Shown: positions 35,025-42,138 of the stretch, one piece after another
How positions within the stretch are numbered: the first letter of the stretch is position 1
Layout: the number at the start of each line of letters is the position of its first letter
From: Chloroflexota bacterium
GTDB taxonomy: Bacteria > Chloroflexota > Anaerolineae > Anaerolineales > Villigracilaceae
Direction: 5' to 3'
DNA: 64,000 bases
Assembly: GCA_016234555.1 (NCBI GenBank)
Contig: JACRBJ010000005.1
Location: forward strand, 1-64,000
The notes under the pieces: model-generated
Told to the model about the DNA's origin: nothing
What the model saw: only the letters and a program-made list of their open reading frames with translations
The model's database searches: none
Program-made: the position numbers and the translations under genes

Positions 35025-35040
35025 GAATTCTTAGGAATTC
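35025..35040. promoter_or_regulatory. Candidate repressor operator O1
   Basis: GAATTC, a four-base spacer and GAATTC form a perfect 6-4-6 palindrome between the repressor start and the rightward promoter. It shares the plan G-ATTC-N4-GAAT-C with the site at 35091-35106. Confidence 0.6.
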
Positions 35041-35055
35041 AAAAATAATTCACTA

Positions 35056-35084
35056 TTGACATTTTGTACCCGCAATGATAAGAT
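35056..35084 (+). promoter_or_regulatory. Strong sigma70-type promoter for the rightward genes
   Basis: A consensus TTGACA (35056-35061), a 17-base spacer and TAAGAT (35079-35084). It lies between the two palindromes and reads into the gene at 35128. A start about seven bases after the -10 box would put O2 at or across the transcription start, a classical repression geometry. Confidence 0.8.
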
Positions 35085-35090
35085 ACATTT

Positions 35091-35106
35091 GTATTCAATG
35101 GAATAC
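35091..35106. promoter_or_regulatory. Candidate repressor operator O2
   Basis: GTATTC-N4-GAATAC is a perfect 6-4-6 palindrome placed at the expected start of transcription of the rightward promoter. It has the same outline as O1. Confidence 0.6.
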
Positions 35107-35127
35107 AAAAATGAACCAGGAGAACGC

Positions 35128-35355
35128 ATGAGCGAAAACGCAGAATATCCAAAAGTGCGTGTCACAAAGCAGGCGCACGCGCACCTCACCCGCCTCATCC
35201 CTGCCGTCCGCGAATCGCGCGGATTGAACGTATCCATGACAGACCTCGTGTCCGAGTTGATCCTGTCACAACCCATACCTCAGCCAGTGGTTGAGAAGAA
35301 ACCGCGCCGCGCGCGCAGGTCGCCTGTGTTGTCCGCGCCCGTGGCGGCGGTTTAG
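35128..35355 (+). CDS. Small basic protein, possible ribbon-helix-helix regulator
   Basis: This 75-residue protein has a strand-like start (YPKVRVTKQAHAHLTRLI), then NVSMTDLVSELIL, compatible with a ribbon-helix-helix fold, and a basic Arg-rich tail. It is first under the strong rightward promoter, the position often held by Cro-like or excision-control proteins, so it is a candidate directionality or antirepressor factor. The ATG at 35128 follows CAGGAGA. The assignment is by shape and position only. Confidence 0.55.
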   Translation: MSENAEYPKVRVTKQAHAHLTRLIPAVRESRGLNVSMTDLVSELILSQPIPQPVVEKKPRRARRSPVLSAPVAAV

Positions 35356-35388
35356 TCAAGTCAGTTCTTTGAAGGAGAACAGATACCC

Positions 35389-35508
35389 ATGTGTAAACAA
35401 ACTACAGAACCCATCACCGAAGAAGAGACGGCGGAAGCCCCTTGTTATTGCTATGAAATCGAAGGGGATAACGACAACTGTCCCACCCACGGGAAGGCGG
35501 CGCAATGA
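35389..35508 (+). CDS. Tiny Cys-containing protein (39 aa)
   Basis: It reads MCKQTTEPITEEET and has a CYCYEIEGDNDNCPTHG stretch whose Cys/His residues could bind a metal. GAAGGAGA precedes the ATG at normal spacing, and the stop overlaps the next start (ATGA). The function is unknown. Confidence 0.5.
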   Translation: MCKQTTEPITEEETAEAPCYCYEIEGDNDNCPTHGKAAQ

Positions 35509-35822
35509 AACCAACTCAAGCCCCGTGGATCGTAGGTACCAATGTAATCAAGAACAGCCCTGAACAGCGCGAGATGATTTGCGTTTCTCCCGCGAGCAAT
35601 ATCAAGAAGATCGTCGCAATTACCGGCTTCGTGGGCGCGGAGGACGAGAGCGAATCAATTGCCAACGCGTCGTTGATCGCCATCTCTCCCGAAATGCTAG
35701 AGGCGCTCATCGCCATACAGGAGAGAGCCATTGCCAACATCAACGGGACGCTGGAAGCGAACTCCATTGCCGCGATGATCTCGGAGATATTCGAGAAGCT
35801 CGCAAACGAGGCGGGTGCGTGA
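35505..35822 (+). CDS. Hypothetical protein (105 aa)
   Basis: This acidic soluble protein has a central SLIAISPEMLEALIAIQERAI helix region. It resembles small phage or plasmid proteins that carry an ISPEMLEAL segment, but no function is established. It is coupled at both ends by four-base overlaps, with a GTG start for the next gene. Confidence 0.6.
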   Translation: MKPTQAPWIVGTNVIKNSPEQREMICVSPASNIKKIVAITGFVGAEDESESIANASLIAISPEMLEALIAIQERAIANINGTLEANSIAAMISEIFEKLANEAGA

Positions 35823-36139
35823 AACCCTACTCCGCCCTTACCGCTGAACAACGCGCACAGGTTGCGTACCTCTTTGCCGATGAAGCCTTCGGCACGGATG
35901 CAAGCGCCTACCTGTACGAAGTGGACAAGGGCGGCGCGGTCACAAGGAGGAAGCCTGACACAGAGAAACAATCCCCACTCTCCACAGCCCGCACAACATC
36001 CATCAACGTGAAGGCGGTACGCGACGAGCATGTCACCGCCGCACAGGTGGAAACCGCAACAATGCACATGGACGCGCTCGCCGCGTTCATTGCGGAGAAG
36101 ATTTATCAACCCACTTTTGAAGAGGTAACAAACTCATGA
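35819..36139 (+). CDS. Hypothetical protein (106 aa)
   Basis: The start is GTG at 35819, overlapping the previous stop (GTGA); a longer frame would overlap the whole upstream gene. The N-terminus LTAEQRAQVAYLFADEAFG and a helical C-terminus show no recognised family. The stop overlaps the next ATG. It belongs to the dense early-gene run. Confidence 0.55.
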   Translation: MKPYSALTAEQRAQVAYLFADEAFGTDASAYLYEVDKGGAVTRRKPDTEKQSPLSTARTTSINVKAVRDEHVTAAQVETATMHMDALAAFIAEKIYQPTFEEVTNS

Positions 36140-36270
36140 CCCTATATATCGCAATCAAATATCTTAGAGACAAAACATCCATCGTCTCTGCCGATGTTCT
36201 GTTCGCGGGGTTTGTCGATTTGGCTTGTCTTGCCATACTCACGATTACATTCTTTGGAGTGCCAAAATGA
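36136..36270 (+). CDS. Single-span membrane peptide (44 aa)
   Basis: It has one hydrophobic stretch (VLFAGFVDLACLAILTITFFG) after a short basic N-terminus. It starts at ATG 36136, overlapping the previous stop, and ends overlapping the next start. The size and topology recall phage small membrane proteins; the role is unknown. Confidence 0.45.
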   Translation: MTLYIAIKYLRDKTSIVSADVLFAGFVDLACLAILTITFFGVPK

Positions 36271-36443
36271 GCAAATCAGAAACGATCTGCCCGCATTGCC
36301 TGAAACCCTACACCCTGGGCGTGGATGGCGTTGAAGAAGGCTGCGACACCTGCATGGCGATTGTCCGCAACCCGCTCGATCACAGCATCGTACAGGATGA
36401 CTTCTCGAAGATCTTCGCCGATGACGACACCCTCACCAATTAG
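36267..36443 (+). CDS. Small zinc-ribbon protein (58 aa)
   Basis: The CPHC pair at about 8-11 and CDTC pair at about 26-29 make a short zinc ribbon, followed by an acidic tail. It overlaps the previous gene by four bases. It may be nucleic-acid-binding or an adaptor; nothing more can be said. Confidence 0.6.
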   Translation: MSKSETICPHCLKPYTLGVDGVEEGCDTCMAIVRNPLDHSIVQDDFSKIFADDDTLTN

Positions 36444-36455
36444 TAAGGAGTATTT

Positions 36456-36665
36456 ATGCGAACCGCAAGACGTGAATATCTCGGAATAAAAATGAGCAAA
36501 GAGGAAAACCAAGCGATCATTCGTCTGGCAAAACATAAGGGGTTGGATAAATCCACTCTCGCCCGTAGTATTTTAGTTGAATACATGACCGCCAAAGGTG
36601 CGCTCGTCTATAAAACAAATCCGGTTGTTGTTCCAGACGATTCTAATTTGCAACAGAAGGCATAG
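36456..36665 (+). CDS. Ribbon-helix-helix-type small protein (69 aa)
   Basis: An N-terminal strand RREYLGIKMSKEENQAIIRLAKHKGLDKSTLARSILVEYM has the spacing of a CopG/Arc-like ribbon-helix-helix (KM..EE...I..LA......S...R..L..Y). A ribosome site TAAGGAG precedes the ATG. It probably regulates or binds the element's own DNA. Confidence 0.65.
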   Translation: MRTARREYLGIKMSKEENQAIIRLAKHKGLDKSTLARSILVEYMTAKGALVYKTNPVVVPDDSNLQQKA

Positions 36666-36667
36666 CC

Positions 36668-37243
36668 ATGAAACGCGCCGCCGTAATTATCGCCCTTGCC
36701 TTTTTCCTCTGGTCATGCGCTCCCGATCCGCGCCGTGAAGCCGAAGCCTTTGCCACACGTCAACAGGCAGAGACCGAAGCCGCGCGCGCCGAGCAGGAAC
36801 GGATGCAGGACGCCGAGGCACACCAGATATTCATGACCCGCCTCAACGAAACCAGCGCATGGCTCAGCAGGACGATGGTCACAGCGATGGCGGCTGGCAT
36901 GTTCGTGATCGCGGTGGCGGGTCTCTCGCTTGGCATCGGGCTGGCAATGGTCATCATCGGCGGCGGTTATGGAATAGCAAAGCGCAACATCGTCATGCCC
37001 AACCGCATCCCGCTCGACCCAATCACCAGGCAGTACCCGCTCCTGCCCGTGTACATGGGCAACGGCAAGTACTCGCTCACCAACCCCAACACGGGCGCCA
37101 CGCTCATGCTCGACACAAAGTCCGCGCCCGATGCGCTCATGGTCAAGGCTGCGTTTGGCGTACAGCATGACGGGCTGCTGGTCTCGCGCATGTCGCATCG
37201 CCCGGAACAAACCCCAACACAAGCCATAGAGGTGACATCATGA
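36668..37243 (+). CDS. Lipoprotein-like membrane protein (191 aa)
   Basis: The N-terminal signal ends in WSCAP, a plausible lipobox. An Ala/Glu/Gln coiled-coil-like region (about 22-60) and a second hydrophobic segment (about 73-98) follow, then a soluble domain of about 85 residues (PNTGATLMLDTKSAP). The family is unknown. It could anchor a complex at the membrane. Its stop overlaps the next start by four bases. Confidence 0.6.
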   Translation: MKRAAVIIALAFFLWSCAPDPRREAEAFATRQQAETEAARAEQERMQDAEAHQIFMTRLNETSAWLSRTMVTAMAAGMFVIAVAGLSLGIGLAMVIIGGGYGIAKRNIVMPNRIPLDPITRQYPLLPVYMGNGKYSLTNPNTGATLMLDTKSAPDALMVKAAFGVQHDGLLVSRMSHRPEQTPTQAIEVTS

Positions 37244-37473
37244 TCGGCTCTGGTTATGGAATATACGGAACCCTGCCAACCGCAACGCTTCTCTTTTTCG
37301 CAACCTGCGCATCGTGCCCAAACGAAGGACCGGACGCGCTCACCGAACAGGAAGCGAACGACCGCGCGGTCGCCGAAGGTTGGAGCGTGCGAGAGGTAAA
37401 GATAGGCGACAAGCAGATGAAGGTTTACACCTGCCCGAAATGCGCGCGAAGTGGAAAGGCAAAGAAATCATGA
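37240..37473 (+). CDS. Hypothetical Cys-containing protein (77 aa)
   Basis: Two CXXC pairs (CASC at about 24-27 and CPKC at about 68-71) flank a short alpha/beta region and probably bind one zinc ion. It is coupled to both neighbours by four-base overlaps. The function is unknown. Confidence 0.55.
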   Translation: MIGSGYGIYGTLPTATLLFFATCASCPNEGPDALTEQEANDRAVAEGWSVREVKIGDKQMKVYTCPKCARSGKAKKS

Positions 37474-38141
37474 ACATTCCTCAAACTCAATCAGCACATG
37501 CTGAACGGCAATACCTGCATACGATGGTTGCGGGCGCGCTGCTCCCGTTCGCCCAGGCGAGCATTACCGCGCTGGTCATCGCCGTTGGAGTGTGGGTCAT
37601 CGCGTTCTTTATCTTTGACATGATGGACTCTTACAAGTCCTTCATCGTCTCCTTTGCGTTGACGTGGGTCTTCGTCTTCCTGAGACTGCAACGTCACTGG
37701 TTGTCGCTCACCACCATCGAGCGCATCATGCAACGCGACATCAACAACGACGGTGTGATTGGCGAAGCACCGAAGGTCGAAGCAAAGCCGCGTCGCATTG
37801 TCATCCAGCTTGACCAGGTAAAAGAGAATGGTCACTATCAGCCCGGCGATATATCGAGCCGCATTGAGTTCCCAGGCACATCCGAACAACTGGAAGCATT
37901 CGCGCAAGGCATGGTCAACGGGATGCCAATTACAGACCGCGCATGGAGCGGAGACGGAAAGTTATACACCGGTCAGGAATGGCGTGAAATGAAAGCGGAG
38001 ATGTTCAAGAAGCACGGCGACAGGGAGCCGCTTATCGAATACGTCAATCCTGAAAACAAAAAGCACGGCATCCGTCTCACTGCCACCGGGCGTAAATTTT
38101 TCGAGGAGGTGATCGCGGACAACTCCCCCACCCCATCATGA
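37470..38141 (+). CDS. Two-span membrane protein with soluble C-domain (223 aa)
   Basis: Two hydrophobic segments (about 29-50 and 57-75) are followed by a 145-residue cytoplasmic region ending in YVNPENKKHGIRLTATGRKFFEEVI. The segment FPGTSEQLEAFAQGMVNGMPITDRAWSG resembles small phage replication-associated proteins in tone, but I make no family call. The ATG at 37470 overlaps the upstream stop. Confidence 0.6.
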   Translation: MNIPQTQSAHAERQYLHTMVAGALLPFAQASITALVIAVGVWVIAFFIFDMMDSYKSFIVSFALTWVFVFLRLQRHWLSLTTIERIMQRDINNDGVIGEAPKVEAKPRRIVIQLDQVKENGHYQPGDISSRIEFPGTSEQLEAFAQGMVNGMPITDRAWSGDGKLYTGQEWREMKAEMFKKHGDREPLIEYVNPENKKHGIRLTATGRKFFEEVIADNSPTPS

Positions 38142-38171
38142 CATCCGTCAAAAAAACCGTGCGATAACGCA

Positions 38172-38190
38172 CGCACGCACAACGCACGCA
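38172..38190. repeat. 19-bp repeat CGCACGCA-type, copy 1 (copy 2 at 39189-39207)
   Basis: An identical 19-base string made of ACGCACGCA-like units occurs here, between genes, and again inside the gene at 38974-39288, just before the replication genes. It may be iteron-like. The copies are in the same orientation and 1017 bases apart. Confidence 0.5.
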
Positions 38191-38198
38191 GGAGTTTT

Positions 38199-38327
38199 AT
38201 GCAGAAGTACGTTCAAAAATTCATGGATTGGTTCGAGCGCGCCCCGTTCATTCTCAGCTTTTGGGCGCTCCCCATCGTGGCGATCCTGTACGTGATCGCC
38301 TTCATCAGAAATAAATTCAGGAGATAG
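38199..38327 (+). CDS. Single-span membrane peptide (42 aa)
   Basis: A charged N-terminus (MQKYVQKFMDWFERAP), one hydrophobic span (FILSFWALPIVAILYVIAFI) and a basic end. CAGGAGT precedes the ATG at 38199. The function is unknown. Confidence 0.5.
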   Translation: MQKYVQKFMDWFERAPFILSFWALPIVAILYVIAFIRNKFRR

Positions 38328-38329
38328 CA

Positions 38330-38671
38330 ATGGCAACAAATACAAAAATCAAACCATCAGCACGGAAGTTCAACATCAGCGAATTCGCGGCAACCGTTGG
38401 CGCGAAGATTTCCGAGAGCATCGGCGACATGATCGTCACGGTCATCATTACCGGCGTGATGATGATCTACATCCCGCAGATACATCCCGTGTATGTGGAC
38501 AGCGCCGTGCCTGGTCTTTACGTGGCTTGCATGATCGTGCAGTTACTCATCCGCATCGTGCACCGCTTCGACGACTCATACACCGCCGATGAAGTTGGGA
38601 GACAACTTGCCCGTTTTGAAGATGAGATCAATTCGCGCATCGATGCCATCATTCACAACATGATCCCATAG
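38330..38671 (+). CDS. Small two-span membrane protein (113 aa)
   Basis: Two hydrophobic segments (about 33-52 and 60-80) are followed by a charged amphipathic C-terminus. AGGAGATAG precedes the start. No family is recognised. Together with its neighbours it makes a run of small membrane proteins upstream of replication genes. Confidence 0.5.
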   Translation: MATNTKIKPSARKFNISEFAATVGAKISESIGDMIVTVIITGVMMIYIPQIHPVYVDSAVPGLYVACMIVQLLIRIVHRFDDSYTADEVGRQLARFEDEINSRIDAIIHNMIP

Positions 38672-38680
38672 GCAAGCAGC

Positions 38681-38944
38681 ATGAGCATCATCAACGTTGA
38701 AACGTTTACCTGGATGAAACCCATCAAAGCGCGGAACACCAGCAAGACCTACCTCATGATCGGGCAGGTCAAAGGCGTTGCTAGCACGTTGCTTGTCACG
38801 CTCGAAGGTGGAAACGGCGGCGCGGTGATGTTCTGCCAAAAGCATGACTTTGCATATCCCATCAAGGGCAAATGCGCCGAATGCCAAAACACGCCCCGCG
38901 AAGAAACAACCGACGCCAGTGTTACGGCTCGTAACACTGGCTAG
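38681..38944 (+). CDS. Hypothetical protein (87 aa)
   Basis: This small soluble protein has an FCQKH and a CAEC pair near the C-terminus (about 57-76), a likely single zinc site. There is no recognised family and no clear ribosome site. It is supported by position in the gene run and uninterrupted spacing. Confidence 0.5.
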   Translation: MSIINVETFTWMKPIKARNTSKTYLMIGQVKGVASTLLVTLEGGNGGAVMFCQKHDFAYPIKGKCAECQNTPREETTDASVTARNTG

Positions 38945-38973
38945 ACGCTTCGATTTTCAGAAAGACGGTAGTT

Positions 38974-39288
38974 ATGTCGCAAAAAGCAAAAACGCTCGCC
39001 AGAACGCTTCTACGCAAAAATCGCGGAACACGCAAATATCCCGCCCGCTCATGGCGCGTGATTGCCCGTGAAGATTACGACAACAAAGTCAATCATGCTG
39101 TGCTATTTCGCATTGCCCACAGCGAAGGCGAATGGTATCCGAAGGACGAACAGTTACAAATCCTGCTCGGCTTGAAGAAACAACGCGCCGCACGCACAAC
39201 GCACGCACACGAAGAGACGCGCCCCATCTACGACAGACCAACCCATGTATTGCTTTGGCAGTTTGTCCACCGCGAGGCAATGCCATGA
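38974..39288 (+). CDS. Hypothetical basic protein (104 aa)
   Basis: Rich in Lys and Arg (LARTLLRKNRGTRKYPARSWRVIA), so probably nucleic-acid-binding. It contains the second copy of the 19-bp repeat in its coding sequence. Its stop overlaps the ATG of the DnaD-like gene (ATGA), which makes a replication-associated role reasonable but unproven. Confidence 0.5.
   Translation: MSQKAKTLARTLLRKNRGTRKYPARSWRVIAREDYDNKVNHAVLFRIAHSEGEWYPKDEQLQILLGLKKQRAARTTHAHEETRPIYDRPTHVLLWQFVHREAMP
39189..39207. repeat. 19-bp repeat, copy 2
   Basis: Identical to 38172-38190 and in the same orientation. It lies within coding sequence about 80 bases before the replication initiator gene. Confidence 0.5.
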
Positions 39289-40100
39289 GTAAAGCAATGC
39301 CGTGGATCAAACAATACCCAACGCGCCTGCATGATGTCAGGCTCGCTCAGCTCAATGATCGTCAACAGTTGCGTTACTACCAGTTGTATTTGCTGGCTGG
39401 TCATTTCAATGCGGACGGCGCATTTATCCAGGATGGCAAGGTACTCAAGACCGGCGAGATCGCCTTCATCCTGCGAGTGAAGGATGTCTCTCAACTCGAC
39501 AAGGACATCCAGTCGTTACGGAAGGCTGGTCTTCTCAAGGTCAACGGACACGGTCCGTATATATCGGACTTTAAGGACGAACAGATCAATTGGATGGAGA
39601 AACAAAAGGCAGACCGCGAGAGACAAAAAAGGTCACGCGTTAGTCACGCGAATGTCACGCGTGACGACGATGTGACTAACGCGCCCGTCACGCTCCTAGA
39701 TAAAGAAGAAGACTCAGAGAAAGACTCAGACTCAGAATCAGAGAAGAAAAGAGAAGAGACTCCCTCTCCTCTCCTTGCTGGCGCGCTGGAAAAGTTCTCA
39801 AGGGCGAAGATCAACGTCACAGAAAAAGAGCGGGCAAAGCTCGAAGTGTTATTGCCATCCCTCAAGGACGGATGGGTTGCCCGCGCCATAAAGATCACGC
39901 TCGAAAGCAAGAAACATTCCGCCGCGTATGCAATCGGCATCTTGAGAAATTGGAGAGACGAACATGCAACCAATCGCAAAGTCAATACACCAGGCACAAC
40001 ACAACCCGCGCCGCGAAGCGGACAGGCTCCCGCTCATTCAGCAACCGCCGCCGCCGCAAAGCGCATCGTCGAACGCAAGCGGGCAGGCTCCAATGTGTAG
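39285..40100 (+). CDS. DnaD-like replication initiator protein
   Basis: This 271-residue protein has an N-terminal winged-helix-like replisome-organiser region (about 1-110; LAQLNDRQQLRYYQLYLLAG). An acidic Ser/Glu/Asp linker and a C-terminal DnaD-type domain (about 165-235; YAIGILRNWRDE) follow. Such proteins, paired with a DnaC-like loader, start replication in many phages and integrative elements by remodelling DNA and recruiting the host helicase. It is coupled to the upstream basic protein and overlaps the helicase-loader gene by eight bases. The ATG at 39285 is preferred; a longer frame adds the out-of-phase tail of the upstream gene. Confidence 0.78.
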   Translation: MSKAMPWIKQYPTRLHDVRLAQLNDRQQLRYYQLYLLAGHFNADGAFIQDGKVLKTGEIAFILRVKDVSQLDKDIQSLRKAGLLKVNGHGPYISDFKDEQINWMEKQKADRERQKRSRVSHANVTRDDDVTNAPVTLLDKEEDSEKDSDSESEKKREETPSPLLAGALEKFSRAKINVTEKERAKLEVLLPSLKDGWVARAIKITLESKKHSAAYAIGILRNWRDEHATNRKVNTPGTTQPAPRSGQAPAHSATAAAAKRIVERKRAGSNV

Positions 40101-40800
40101 CACATGCGGCGGAACCGGCTATTACCGCCTTGATGTGGAATTCGGTCATCCGCAATTCGGAAGGGTGATCCGTTGCGAATGCAAGGCGCGTGAAGATGTC
40201 GAACGTCTCAACCGTCTGAGCGGACTTACTGCAACCGAGCGCCGCATCAAACTCGAAGACATCGACACGGATGGGCTTGTCGCAACCGCCGCGATGGTGA
40301 TTGCCTGTCAACGATTTATCAACAACCCGCGAGGCATCGTTACCATCTACGGCGGACCGGGAAACGGGAAGACGATGGCGCTACAGGCGTGCATCAATGC
40401 CATGCTCGATAAAGGCGTCGAAGCCGTTTACATCACGGCATTTGATTTGCTCTCCTACATCCGCGAAGCCTTCACCCAAGACAGGGCAACACGGCTATTG
40501 AATGTCAACGACGAAAACGCATACATGCGCCTGCGAAGATTCGAGCGCATCCCGGTTCTCGCCATTGACGAACTCGACAAGGTCAAGGTAACGGATTGGG
40601 TGCTTGAGCAACTTACAGATTTGATCGACCGCCGTTATCGAAAAGCGGAGGACGGTCAGGGCGGCACGCTCATTGCGATGAATGATGATGTCGATAGTCA
40701 ACCATCATGGATCGCGTCACGGCTCAAACGCTACACAGTGATCCACAATGAGGATGGCGACATGCGCCCATCATTGTCTCAATACGAGATGAACCTATGA
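40093..40800 (+). CDS. DnaC/IstB-like helicase-loader ATPase
   Basis: This 235-residue AAA+ protein starts with a Cys cluster (CSTCGG and CEC, about 2-34), typical of element-borne DnaC homologues. Walker A is GGPGNGKT (about 87-94), Walker B is VLAIDELDKV (about 155-164), and an arginine-finger region RYRKAEDG follows. It should load the host replicative helicase at the element origin. I chose the ATG at 40093, overlapping the previous stop by eight bases and placing the zinc site at the N-terminus; an ATG at 39964 would add 43 low-complexity residues over the upstream gene. Confidence 0.85.
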   Translation: MCSTCGGTGYYRLDVEFGHPQFGRVIRCECKAREDVERLNRLSGLTATERRIKLEDIDTDGLVATAAMVIACQRFINNPRGIVTIYGGPGNGKTMALQACINAMLDKGVEAVYITAFDLLSYIREAFTQDRATRLLNVNDENAYMRLRRFERIPVLAIDELDKVKVTDWVLEQLTDLIDRRYRKAEDGQGGTLIAMNDDVDSQPSWIASRLKRYTVIHNEDGDMRPSLSQYEMNL

Positions 40801-41006
40801 CCTGCCGTGTTTTGCAATTCATCCATGACGAACTTTATAAGGCTCTCCACCGTGGCGAAATGGCAGAGGTCACACGGCGCGAAAACGAAGAGAGTAAACA
40901 TCTCGCAACATGCCCGATCTGTGCGGCGACCTACAGCCCGCTTTATCTGCAACTTTGGAGTAACGCAAAAATAGGAGTTGACACGTATGTCACAACTAAC
41001 CAATAG
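40797..41006 (+). CDS. Small Cys-containing protein (69 aa)
   Basis: This helical protein with one CPIC pair (about 39-42) in ESKHLATCPICAATY is reminiscent of short zinc-binding anti-sigma-like or HicA-independent phage proteins. No family is assigned. It is coupled to the loader gene by a four-base overlap. Confidence 0.5.
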   Translation: MTCRVLQFIHDELYKALHRGEMAEVTRRENEESKHLATCPICAATYSPLYLQLWSNAKIGVDTYVTTNQ

Positions 41007-41244
41007 CACACACAATCAAATCATTCTCGTGCTCGAAGAGCGCGGCGGCGAAGTACAGGGAACCGAAGCCCTCGCCCTTGCCCTGGGTGCGTTGAACTGC
41101 AAGAGTTACATCATCCGATCTGCGCGGCGTTTGCAATCCGACGGCGAGATCACCATCTGCAAATCGTGCGGCGGGCGCGGACGCAAGACAACATACAAGC
41201 GCAACCGCAACCAGCCCGGCAATCCTCGGAGGGTTCCGCGATGA
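40987..41244 (+). CDS. Small helix-turn-helix-like protein (85 aa)
   Basis: About 60 residues form a probable winged-helix start (QIILVLEERGGEVQGTEALALALGALN and SYIIRSARRLQSDGEITI). A CKSCGGRGRK Cys pair and a basic Arg/Asn tail follow. It is likely a DNA-binding regulator. AGGAG lies nine bases before the ATG at 40987. It overlaps the previous gene by 20 bases and the next by four. Confidence 0.55.
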   Translation: MSQLTNSTHNQIILVLEERGGEVQGTEALALALGALNCKSYIIRSARRLQSDGEITICKSCGGRGRKTTYKRNRNQPGNPRRVPR

Positions 41245-41396
41245 ACAAGGGCATGATACTCACCGTGTTGTTGTGCTGTGTGTATCCCGTTGCGTTCCAC
41301 CTGCTGGCTACATTCGGCTTGAAGTTCATCGCCAATCGTGACTGGAAAAACATTCGATGGGACGAAGTCAAATTCCCGTGGAGCAAAAAGGAATGA
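41241..41396 (+). CDS. Single-span membrane peptide (51 aa)
   Basis: An N-terminal hydrophobic segment (MILTVLLCCVYPVAFHLLATFG) and a basic/aromatic tail (NIRWDEVKFPWSKKE). Overlapping starts and stops join it to both neighbours. The function is unknown. Confidence 0.5.
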   Translation: MNKGMILTVLLCCVYPVAFHLLATFGLKFIANRDWKNIRWDEVKFPWSKKE

Positions 41397-41605
41397 GCGC
41401 CCGGTTCGATCTGTTCATGAAGGCAATGCAAGCCTCGAATGTTTTCGTTGCGCGGCTGGCTCTCTTTGCGATATTCGCTGTGATCGCCTATCGCATTCTG
41501 GATTGGACACCGTTCTGGATGCGCCGCCCTGTGAAGTACCTATACCTCGCCTCCCTGCTTGCCGCCTTTGTTTTCACCACTGTTTTTTTTGGCTGGGCAT
41601 GGTAA
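41393..41605 (+). CDS. Two-span membrane peptide (70 aa)
   Basis: Two hydrophobic stretches (about 17-36 and 48-68) separated by a short basic loop. It starts at an ATGA overlap with the previous gene. The size and topology are holin-like, but with no flanking lysis gene I leave the function open. Confidence 0.5.
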   Translation: MSARFDLFMKAMQASNVFVARLALFAIFAVIAYRILDWTPFWMRRPVKYLYLASLLAAFVFTTVFFGWAW

Positions 41606-41634
41606 ACCCGCCGCATAAAAGAAAGGAGTTCCCC

Positions 41635-42129
41635 ATGAAAAAAGTGTTCCTCTTTGTCGTGATGACCTTCATGGTCATCGTCATCCCCACCACATGCGCG
41701 AGCGCTTCGCAGGTTGAATTCTCAGGACCTGCCGAGTTGCAATACTATGACGCGCAGATCGATATTCTCATCCCACGCCTCGAAAACTTCCAGGCGCAAT
41801 ACCACGCGGTAAACGGTCGCTATTACCAGGCACTGCAAAGCCACGCCGCCGCGCCCGACGTTCCAACCGTCCCCGATGGTATCGATCAAAGTCCCACCGA
41901 CCAGCCCGAAGACCTCGCCCTGTTCTGGGAGGCGTTCGCCGAGTTGCCCGATGTCCTCGCTTGGGCATTTTCCATCGACACCTACAGCGGACCAGACGGC
42001 GATGGATACGTCCTCAACATCACCACCATCGTCAACGGCGAAACATGGAACCGTTGCCGCAACTTCGGACCTGCGTCGGAGGATTGGCGCAACTCCGATT
42101 GGTATCAGGTTGTCGTCGAAGAATTTTAG
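41635..42129 (+). CDS. Exported protein, unknown (164 aa)
   Basis: It has a signal peptide (about 1-24, ending near CASAS), then a soluble domain with aromatic-rich YYDAQIDILIPRLENFQAQYHAVNGRYY (shown only in part as a helix) and a C-terminal VNGETWNRCRNFGP region. The layout resembles type II pseudopilin-like or minor structural proteins in which a repeated measure of chain precedes a single loop, but there is no N-methylation motif. AAGGAG precedes the ATG. It is directly upstream of the LamG surface protein and probably belongs with it. Confidence 0.6.
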   Translation: MKKVFLFVVMTFMVIVIPTTCASASQVEFSGPAELQYYDAQIDILIPRLENFQAQYHAVNGRYYQALQSHAAAPDVPTVPDGIDQSPTDQPEDLALFWEAFAELPDVLAWAFSIDTYSGPDGDGYVLNITTIVNGETWNRCRNFGPASEDWRNSDWYQVVVEEF

Positions 42130-42138
42130 GAGGTCGCC

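Noticed and set aside
36668..37243. Rz/spanin call for the lipoprotein-like gene
   Set aside because: It has a second membrane span and a long C-domain unlike spanins, and no lysis cassette surrounds it.
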